Of a stretch of 64,000 nt of DNA, positions 58,383 to 64,000 are shown in pieces. Location: NCBI GenBank assembly GCA_035325995.1, contig DAOKYU010000006.1:62001-126000 (forward strand), in the 5' to 3' direction. Under the pieces are notes generated by a model. The model had not been told where the DNA came from and made no database searches. It saw nothing but the letters and a program-made list of their open reading frames with translations. A program made the position numbers and the translations under genes. How positions within the stretch are numbered: position 1 is the first letter of the stretch; every line of letters starts with the position of its first letter. Origin of the DNA: Thermodesulfobacteriota bacterium (GTDB taxonomy: Bacteria; Desulfobacterota_D; UBA1144; Nemesobacterales; UBA2774).

Positions 58383-58410
58383 ATTATAACGGCGCTGTGC
58401 GCGAGGTAAA
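58383..58410 (-). promoter_or_regulatory. promoter of the 168-aa gene, leaderless
   Basis: On the minus strand TTTACC (58410-58405), 16 nt, TATAAT (58388-58383), then 7 nt to the ATG at 58375. Same layout as the promoter of the converging 53-aa gene. Confidence 0.6.
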
Positions 58411-58591
58411 GGCGCGGGCGCACGAGGGCCGCGGCATACCTCCGGCGCGGCGGCGCGGGACACGCGTCCCGTGATAAAAATTACCCCCTCCCTAACGGCC
58501 GGTATATACACCAAAAATCCTGCCGGTCCGAGAAAACCCCTTGAGCCGCCGGTGCGGCGTGTGATAGGCTATTTTAAAAGAGGGCAGAATC

Positions 58592-58786
58592 ATGGCTGAC
58601 GAATCCACGAAAGTTTCATTCGTAACGACACCCGGAAAGCGCCTGGCGCTCGACAGGATAGCCAGGGCCTACGGCAAGAACGTAAGCGCTGTAATAAACG
58701 AGGCCATAGAAAGCTATATCGACCTCCACGAGCCCAAGGCGAACAGCGCCGCAGCCTCGGAGCACGGGGACTTCGCCACCGACTGA
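58592..58786 (+). CDS. ribbon-helix-helix (CopG/Arc-like) protein
   Basis: A 64-residue protein: beta strand TKVSFVTTPGKRLALDRIAR, then the helix-turn-helix pair GKNVSAVINEAIESYIDLHE. This is the RHH_1 pattern of antitoxins and small repressors. GAGGG precedes the ATG. No toxin gene is beside it, so it is an orphan regulator or a relic of a toxin-antitoxin pair. The C-terminal tail (NSAAASEHGDFATD) is likely flexible. A GC-rich hairpin (about 58806-58826) with no T-tract follows. Confidence 0.8.
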   Translation: MADESTKVSFVTTPGKRLALDRIARAYGKNVSAVINEAIESYIDLHEPKANSAAASEHGDFATD

Positions 58787-58902
58787 GGGCTGCGAAGAGC
58801 CCGGGGGCGGGGGCCGGCCCCGCCGCTGTGTGAAGTCTTCGCCCGCCCTTTCCAACGGTTGAATTTCCCGCCGTACCGGTTATCGTATTCCGCATAATTA
58901 CC

Positions 58903-60882
58903 ATGCGTTGTGGGGAAAGGTTTACATCGGGCCCTGGGTCTTTCGTTACGAGATACATAGGGCTTTTATTTTTTGCGGCGGTGCTTGCGGGATGCGATTC
59001 CCCGGGGGGCAGCGACCTCACGCTGAGCGGAAGGGTTCTCGGCGGGGGCGAGCCGGTGAGGGAAGCGGCCGTAACCCTGTACGAGGCGGGCTCGGCCTCT
59101 CCCGCCGAGGAAATCGGCTCGGGAATTACCAACTCCTCGGGCGAATTCGAGATAAAATTCGGAAGACCGTCGGGCGACGGTATAATCTACGCCGTCGCCA
59201 GGGGCGGCATACCGGCCGGGAAGTCGGCCGCCAACGGAGCAATCGCGCTTCTTACAGTCGTCGGCGACGTCGACCGGCGCCCGGATTCCATAACGATAAA
59301 CGAGCTTACGACCATAGCCTCCGTCTGGACGAGCGCGCAGTTCCTGGGCGGGGGCTCGATATCGGGGAATTTCGTCGGCGTCAGGAACGCGGCGCTTAAC
59401 GTCGGGAACCTCGTCAATATCGAGACGGGCAGGCTCGGATGGGTCGTACAGAACGCCGTCAACGGCTCCGAGACGGGTACCCTCGCCGAGCTCAACACAC
59501 TTGGCAATATTCTCGCGGCGTGCGTGACGCTCTCGCCTTCGGACGCATGCAAAAACCTCTTCGCGGCGTCGGCGCCGCCCGGCGGCCGGATACCGGGCGA
59601 TACGCTCGCGGCAGCGCACGGCATCGCGCTCAACCCGTGGCACAACGTAGAGGAAATATACGATCTCGCGGGAGAGGGGCCGTACAGGCCGGCGCTCAAC
59701 GCCCCTCCGGCGGCGTGGACCATAGCGCTCAAGTTCACGGGCGGCGGCCTCGACGCGCCGGGCGGCATATCCATAGACGCCGAGGGCAACGCCTGGATTA
59801 CCAACAACTTTCTCTCGGGCCCCCACGCCGGGCTTGCCGACTGCACTACCGATAACCTCGGCGCGACGAAGCTCGACCCCGCCGGTTATCCGCTGTCGCC
59901 GAGGCTGGGGTTCGCGGGCGGGGGAGTAGACGGCGCGGGCCCCGGCATAGCCATAGACGAGACGGGGAATATATGGGTCGGGAATTTCAGGGGCGACAGC
60001 ATATCGCTCCTCCGCCCGGACGGCGCGCCGCTATCGCCGGGCCGGAGGGGGTTCAGCGCGGGAGGATTCGCGAGCAAGGTGCAGGGGACCATCGTGGACT
60101 ACGAGGGCAACGTCTGGTTCGTGAACAGCGGGCCTTCGCCCGGATGCCCCGAATGCGGGAACTCGCTCACGGTATTCCCCGGCGGCGACCCCGGCACGCC
60201 GCTCACATTCGCCTATCCGGGGACGGACACGCTGTCGGGGCCGTTCGACCTGGCCGTCGATATCGACGGGTACCTGTGGATAACGAACGGCACGGGGAAT
60301 TCGATTACGCGCATAGATCATTTCGGGAACCCCGTGCTCCAGACCGCGCCGGGGTGCTGCGGCCTAAGCGACCCGAGGGGGATAGCGATAGACAGCTTCG
60401 GGAACGTGTGGGCGGCCAACCTCACCGGGGACCCCGGCGGCAGCGTGACGCTTCTCGACCCATATGGCGAGAACGCGCCCGGCTCGCCCTTCAGGGGCGG
60501 CGGCATCGCCGGGCCGTGGGGCATAGCGGTGGACGGCAACGACAACGTCTGGGTGGCGGATTTCCAGGCGGGCGCGCTCGTCAACCTCTGCGGAGTGCGC
60601 CGCGGGAACTGCCCCCACGGGCTCGCCACAGGTGAGCCTATTTCGCCCCCCGCCGGATACGACGGGGGCGGCGCGCTCCAGCACGTGACGGACGTCGCGG
60701 TAGACAGCTCGGGGAACGTATGGGTGCTCAACAACGTGAACGACCTCGAAGCCTGCCTCAGGATGTCGGAAGAGGGATGCAGGCAGGTATCGACCGAGTG
60801 CGCCGGCGACGGCGTTGTCGTGTTCTACGGGCTCGCGGCCCCCGTGAAAACGCCGCAGGTGGGCCCACCGCAGCAGCCTTAA
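58903..60882 (+). CDS. lipoprotein with NHL/Vgb-like beta-propeller
   Basis: A 659-residue lipoprotein: signal ending FFAAVLAGCDSP. Residues about 40-115 are a carboxypeptidase-regulatory/TonB-plug-like beta sandwich (LTLSGRVLGGGEPVREAAVT). A helical, Ala-rich part follows (TINELTTIASVWTSAQFLGG). From about residue 275 there are at least six propeller blades with the pattern GIxID--GNxWVxN, such as APGGISIDAEGNAWITNNF, GPGIAIDETGNIWVGNFRG and PWGIAVDGNDNVWVADFQA. The pattern recalls streptogramin-lyase-like (Vgb) and NHL repeats. Probably an outer-membrane or surface protein; ligand unknown. Confidence 0.88.
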   Translation: MRCGERFTSGPGSFVTRYIGLLFFAAVLAGCDSPGGSDLTLSGRVLGGGEPVREAAVTLYEAGSASPAEEIGSGITNSSGEFEIKFGRPSGDGIIYAVARGGIPAGKSAANGAIALLTVVGDVDRRPDSITINELTTIASVWTSAQFLGGGSISGNFVGVRNAALNVGNLVNIETGRLGWVVQNAVNGSETGTLAELNTLGNILAACVTLSPSDACKNLFAASAPPGGRIPGDTLAAAHGIALNPWHNVEEIYDLAGEGPYRPALNAPPAAWTIALKFTGGGLDAPGGISIDAEGNAWITNNFLSGPHAGLADCTTDNLGATKLDPAGYPLSPRLGFAGGGVDGAGPGIAIDETGNIWVGNFRGDSISLLRPDGAPLSPGRRGFSAGGFASKVQGTIVDYEGNVWFVNSGPSPGCPECGNSLTVFPGGDPGTPLTFAYPGTDTLSGPFDLAVDIDGYLWITNGTGNSITRIDHFGNPVLQTAPGCCGLSDPRGIAIDSFGNVWAANLTGDPGGSVTLLDPYGENAPGSPFRGGGIAGPWGIAVDGNDNVWVADFQAGALVNLCGVRRGNCPHGLATGEPISPPAGYDGGGALQHVTDVAVDSSGNVWVLNNVNDLEACLRMSEEGCRQVSTECAGDGVVVFYGLAAPVKTPQVGPPQQP

Positions 60883-61128
60883 GCGGACCGCGCGCATTCC
60901 GGAACGAACCTGCTTCTCATACCAACCGCAGCTTACGAGCGCCGGATGATCACGGCATCCTTTTATGCCGCTCCGGCTTCCTCCGCGGCTACGCCGATTT
61001 TCCCGGCGGGAGACGCCCTCTCTTCCCGCCGGTCGAATATCTCGTTGCCTCGAAGCTCAACAAGAGTGTAGTTTTTTATCGCTGAAGATAGTAATATGGT
61101 TAATTAACACCTATTGAGGAGGAGGCGG

Positions 61129-61899
61129 ATGAATAGATATCCATGCCTGGGCCGTGCAGGACGCCTTTCCGGTTTTCTCGTCTTCGCGTTTTTATTTCTC
61201 CCGCTTGTCGTTTCCGCAGATGCGGTCCAATTCACGAATGAAGAGGTTGTATTCCTCGAAAACAACCCGGAGGTGGAGCTCCAGCGGTTTAACAGCAGGC
61301 AGTTTGCCGAAGGTACGTTCGTAAACTGCACCTCGCCGGTCGATGTGAGCAGCAACGACGACTGCTTCACGCCAGGATTCATATCGCCGTTCCTTACGCT
61401 CCTGGTAGACCTGATGTCGGACCCTACCCTCTTCGCACTCCTGGGCGCGGATTTCGAGGGGGGCGGCAACCCGCCGAACGTTCTCATAACGAGTATCCCC
61501 GTCTCGTCGTTCGACATACTCTTTGAGGGCCCCAAAGCCACCGCCGTCGGGCTTGATATCGGATGCGTTACGGACGATGAAGAAGCATGTATTACCGAGC
61601 TTCTCGTGGATGTGTTCGGCAGCGGTTCCGGGCCCATAGGCTCGACGACAGTCCTCGCGGGGGAATCGTTCGACTCGTTCCTCGGGATAGAAAGCGCCGA
61701 GCCTATAAGCAGGGTTTCGATATACCTCACTGTGCAGGACGCGTCGGTCTTTCAGGGCGTCGAGAGAATATGGTTCGAGCCCACCCCGAACGTAGCCCCT
61801 ATCCCGACCCTGTCGGAATGGGGAATGATCGCGGCGGCGGCGGGGCTTGCACTTATCGGGATGATTTATGCCGCGAGGCGGAGAAAGGCCGGGGCCTGA
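61129..61899 (+). CDS. IPTL-CTERM sorted secreted protein
   Basis: About 256 residues. I start it at 61129 (MNRYPCLGRAGRL), after GAGGAGGAGGCGG. The signal core is FLVFAFLFLPLVVSADA. The mature domain has four cysteines and acidic strands (FEGPKATAVGLDIGCVTDDE). The C-terminus IPTLSEWGMIAAAAGLALIG, a hydrophobic helix and RRRKAGA is the IPTL-CTERM signal, the same type as at 49519. The processing enzyme is not in the window. Function of the mature part unknown. Confidence 0.88.
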   Translation: MNRYPCLGRAGRLSGFLVFAFLFLPLVVSADAVQFTNEEVVFLENNPEVELQRFNSRQFAEGTFVNCTSPVDVSSNDDCFTPGFISPFLTLLVDLMSDPTLFALLGADFEGGGNPPNVLITSIPVSSFDILFEGPKATAVGLDIGCVTDDEEACITELLVDVFGSGSGPIGSTTVLAGESFDSFLGIESAEPISRVSIYLTVQDASVFQGVERIWFEPTPNVAPIPTLSEWGMIAAAAGLALIGMIYAARRRKAGA

Positions 61900-62052
61900 C
61901 AGGGGGACCGAACGTCTCGAAGCTGTTTACGGCTATGATGATAATCCAGAAGAAATCGCCGGCACTCCGCAAAGTTTATCGACAATCCAAATAGTCGATA
62001 TGCATCAGGCAGAATTCGCACCAGGGACCGTTAGACCGGATACCGGGGAGGT

Positions 62053-62811
62053 TCACTCCCGCCGCGTCGTCGGAAGCGCTGTCGCCGAGACGAGGAGCGG
62101 CGTCTGGAGGGGGACAGTCTTCTCGAACCAGACCGAATCCTCGATAGAGATACGTATGCAGCCGTGGCTGGCATTATAGGAGGGGACCTGCGTATCGCCG
62201 TGCACGGCGTATCCGCCCTCATCGAAGTACACGGGGTTGAAGAGGTCGCCAAGGTGGTCCGCGTGGAGGCCCCAGATGCGGGCGAAGAATTTAAAATCGC
62301 CGAGCGGCGTCCTCGCGCTCCCGTACCCTCCCCCGGGCTCCTTGAACGGCTTGTCGGCCCCGCTCGATGCGGGCATGATGCGGACGATCTCGTTATCGCG
62401 ATACACGGTGAGCACCTGGCGCTCGAGATCGGCCTCCGTATGTATGCCCTGATGTTTTTGCGCAGGGCTCGGGTAAACGGGGTTTTCGAGCGCTTCCAGG
62501 ACCTGCATGTTTATCTCGCCCGTCCTTTCCAGGCCGTTCATTTTCTGAAACCCCATGACGGCGCATTCGAACTGAGGGTCTATCCTGCCGTCGACCTCGC
62601 CGGGGTTGTAGAAGAGCTCGACCAGCTTCTGCTCGATCGTTTTGATCTCTTCGGGTGAATACCCGGGCTGCTTAACGCCTTTGTCGGGAACGGCGGCGCC
62701 GGCTCTGTCCTTGCACCGGGTGACATACTTCGTGCCGTCATATTCAGCCCCCGCCGCAGCGGCGGCGAAGGAAAACAGGAGCAGCAGGCTAACAAGAGCG
62801 GTAATTTTCAT
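62053..62811 (-). CDS. L,D-transpeptidase (YkuD) with peptidoglycan-binding domain
   Basis: About 252 residues, exported (signal ALVSLLLLFSFAAAAAGA). A peptidoglycan-binding helix bundle comes first (EIKTIEQKLVELFYNPGEVD, QFECAVMGFQKMNGLERTGE). The YkuD domain has TEADLERQVLTVYRDNEIVR, the catalytic HGDTQVPSYNASHGCIRIS (H-x-x-x...SHGCxR) and VHGD. The nucleophile Cys is intact. It makes 3-3 cross-links or anchors proteins to the wall in the periplasm. I start at 62811, with AGAGG 8 nt upstream. Confidence 0.93.
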   Translation of the reverse strand: MKITALVSLLLLFSFAAAAAGAEYDGTKYVTRCKDRAGAAVPDKGVKQPGYSPEEIKTIEQKLVELFYNPGEVDGRIDPQFECAVMGFQKMNGLERTGEINMQVLEALENPVYPSPAQKHQGIHTEADLERQVLTVYRDNEIVRIMPASSGADKPFKEPGGGYGSARTPLGDFKFFARIWGLHADHLGDLFNPVYFDEGGYAVHGDTQVPSYNASHGCIRISIEDSVWFEKTVPLQTPLLVSATALPTTRRE

Positions 62812-63031
62812 CAGGCGGCCTCTTTGGGCGGAATTTGTCCGGAGATTCCCGGAGATTATCTTATTCATTTTATTCCAGCAAGGCTCGATTAGTCAACATC
62901 GGCCGTCTAAAAAGCCGGAGCGGGAACGGGAGGATAGCGGACGGAAGCTGCGGGCGCGCTTGACTGAACCCCGCGAATGCTTATCATAAGGATTAGAGAG
63001 CACCGCTTTTAAGAGCTCAGGGGGGTCATTT

Positions 63032-64000
63032 ATAAGCAAGGTATACGGAAAGACGTCCGGACTTTCGAAGAGCGAGACCGCCGGTCTCGAAAGGCTTTAC
63101 CGAAGGAAAATCCCGCCAGGAGAAATAATAACGCTCGAGCTCGCGAGGACTATTACGCGCCTCACGCACGAGCTCGGCCGGGGGATATCCGTCCTCATCA
63201 ACAGGAAGGGCAAGGTCGCGGCCGTTTTCCTCGGCGACTCGTACGAATTGCCGTACGACGAGATACTGGGGAGGTCGAGGGAGTCGGTCTACAGGCTCCG
63301 GGGCGCGCGGCTCGTCCACACGCACATAAAGAACACCGGCCTCACGGAGCCCGACCTCGTCACTATGGTGAACGAGAGGCTCGACATGATGGGGCTCATC
63401 GAAGTGAGGCACGACGGCGACCCGGGGAGGTTCACGCTCGCGCACATCGTCCCGCCGCGCGGCGGCGACGGCAAGTGGAGCGTCGAGGAATTCAGGGACC
63501 TCGGTCAGGTGGACGTGAATTGCGACGAGCTTATACGCGAGATAGAAAGCGGGCTCGAAAAGTCGTACTTCGAGCAGGGCGGCGACAAGGACAGGGAGGG
63601 AGTAATGCTCGTCGGCTTCTCGACGAAGTTCCGCTCCGAGGCCGAGGAGTCGCTGGAAGAGCTCAGGTCACTTGCGCAGTCGGCGAACAAGGCAGTCCTC
63701 GCGGCGACAGTACAAACGAGGAAGATGCCCGACCCGAGATATCTCATCGGGAAGGGTAAGCTGGGCGAGGCCATACTCGAAGCCAAGCAAGTCGGCGCGA
63801 GGAAGCTTATCTTCGACGTCGAGCTCACGCCCGCGCAGGTGAAGTCCATATCCGACGAGACGAACCTCGAAGTCATGGACAGGACTCAGCTCATTCTCGA
63901 AATATTCGCGCGCCACGCGACGACGGCCGAGGGGAAGCTGCAGGTTAAGCTCGCCCAGTTCAAGTACAACCTTCCGCGCCTCGTGGGCCGGGGCGTGGAG
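63032..64000 (+). CDS. hflX: GTPase HflX, N-terminal part, with AUA at the start position
   Basis: At least 323 residues, open at the right edge. The N-terminus is the extended type seen in Desulfobacterota: SKVYGKTSGLSKSETAGLER, then KGKVAAVFLGDS and RLRGARLVHTHIKNTG. The HflX core follows: VGFSTKFRSEAEESLEELRS, LAATVQTRKMPDPRYLIGKG and ETNLEVMDRTQLILEIFARH. The GTPase motifs lie beyond the window. The codon at the expected first Met is ATA (63032), after GGGGGG-TCATTT. No ATG, GTG or TTG lies between it and the upstream in-frame stop at 62987, and the next canonical start would delete about 70 conserved residues. Confidence 0.88.
   Translation, partial: MSKVYGKTSGLSKSETAGLERLYRRKIPPGEIITLELARTITRLTHELGRGISVLINRKGKVAAVFLGDSYELPYDEILGRSRESVYRLRGARLVHTHIKNTGLTEPDLVTMVNERLDMMGLIEVRHDGDPGRFTLAHIVPPRGGDGKWSVEEFRDLGQVDVNCDELIREIESGLEKSYFEQGGDKDREGVMLVGFSTKFRSEAEESLEELRSLAQSANKAVLAATVQTRKMPDPRYLIGKGKLGEAILEAKQVGARKLIFDVELTPAQVKSISDETNLEVMDRTQLILEIFARHATTAEGKLQVKLAQFKYNLPRLVGRGVE

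Noticed and set aside
1..64000. tRNA or rRNA genes
   Set aside because: No cloverleaf with a TTC-x-A-type T-arm and CCA-adjacent acceptor, and no rRNA-like conserved block, was recognised by eye. A tRNAscan or Infernal run would settle this.

Overview
The window reads as a chromosomal segment of a GC-rich, diderm (Gram-negative type) respiratory bacterium. Nearly every gene has bacterial housekeeping or envelope homologues. There are many Sec signal peptides and lipoboxes, a complete-looking clade II type nitrous oxide reductase cluster, a copper nitrite reductase, a System I cytochrome c maturation cluster and two IPTL-CTERM sorted proteins. This mix suits a lineage near Desulfobacterota or Candidatus Dadabacteria. 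That placement is an impression from gene content, not a phylogeny. No tRNA, rRNA, CRISPR array, transposase or prophage was recognised.

Layout. 1-2.5 kb: the tail of a probable P-type cation ATPase, a glycine/asparagine-repeat secreted protein, a DUF2092 protein and a universal stress protein. 2.5-10.9 kb: a minus-strand nos block, read in transcription order as cytochrome c, nosZ, a secreted protein, a membrane protein in the nosB position, nosD, nosF, nosY, nosL, a TetR regulator and a CBS protein. A TetR-type palindrome lies upstream. 11.2-12.9 kb: sufS and sufU. 13-16.2 kb: a CBS protein, a cobA-hemD fusion and rsmE. 16.2-24.7 kb: a cytochrome c maturation cluster (ccmA, B, C, a DUF4203 protein, a lipoprotein with a CcmD-like tail, ccmE, ccmF, a zinc-ribbon CcmI-like protein and a multidomain cytochrome). 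24.8-33 kb: an SDR, pyruvoyl arginine decarboxylase, rmuC, recN, a sigma-70 factor and proA. 33-38.5 kb: a glycan or envelope group (UDP-xylose synthase type SDR, cysC, DUF5989, carbamoyltransferase, small lipoprotein and membrane proteins) with degenerate repeats between genes. 38.6-48.5 kb: a J-domain/LysM transmembrane protein, ndk, an AAA ATPase flanked by 27-bp direct repeats, lipB, holA, rpsT, nirK, tlyA, a prenyl synthase and xseB. 48.6-64 kb: repeat lipoprotein, IPTL-CTERM proteins, an AT-rich DUF4238 gene, an LLM oxidoreductase, a radical SAM enzyme, a PAP2 phosphatase, a large duplicated-domain membrane protein, small proteins, a beta-propeller lipoprotein, an L,D-transpeptidase and the start of hflX.

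How it fits together. NirK reduces nitrite to NO and NosZ reduces N2O to N2. NosDFY, NosL and the c-type cytochrome serve NosZ assembly and electron supply, and the Ccm cluster makes the c-type cytochromes. No NO reductase is in the window. SufS/SufU and CobA-HemD supply Fe-S clusters and (siro)haem-type tetrapyrroles.

Most notable observations: (1) three genes, hflX most clearly, have an AUA codon exactly where the start should be, with a purine-rich Shine-Dalgarno-like tract just upstream and no usable canonical start; (2) several genes have a TANNNT -10 box 6-7 nt before the ATG and no Shine-Dalgarno, suggesting leaderless mRNAs; (3) a lipoprotein fused to a CcmD-like tail sits where ccmD should be, beside a Cys-type CcmE and no visible CcmH; (4) a protein joins a cytosolic J-domain to an extracytoplasmic LysM domain; (5) 27-bp direct repeats bracket an AAA/DUF4143 gene.
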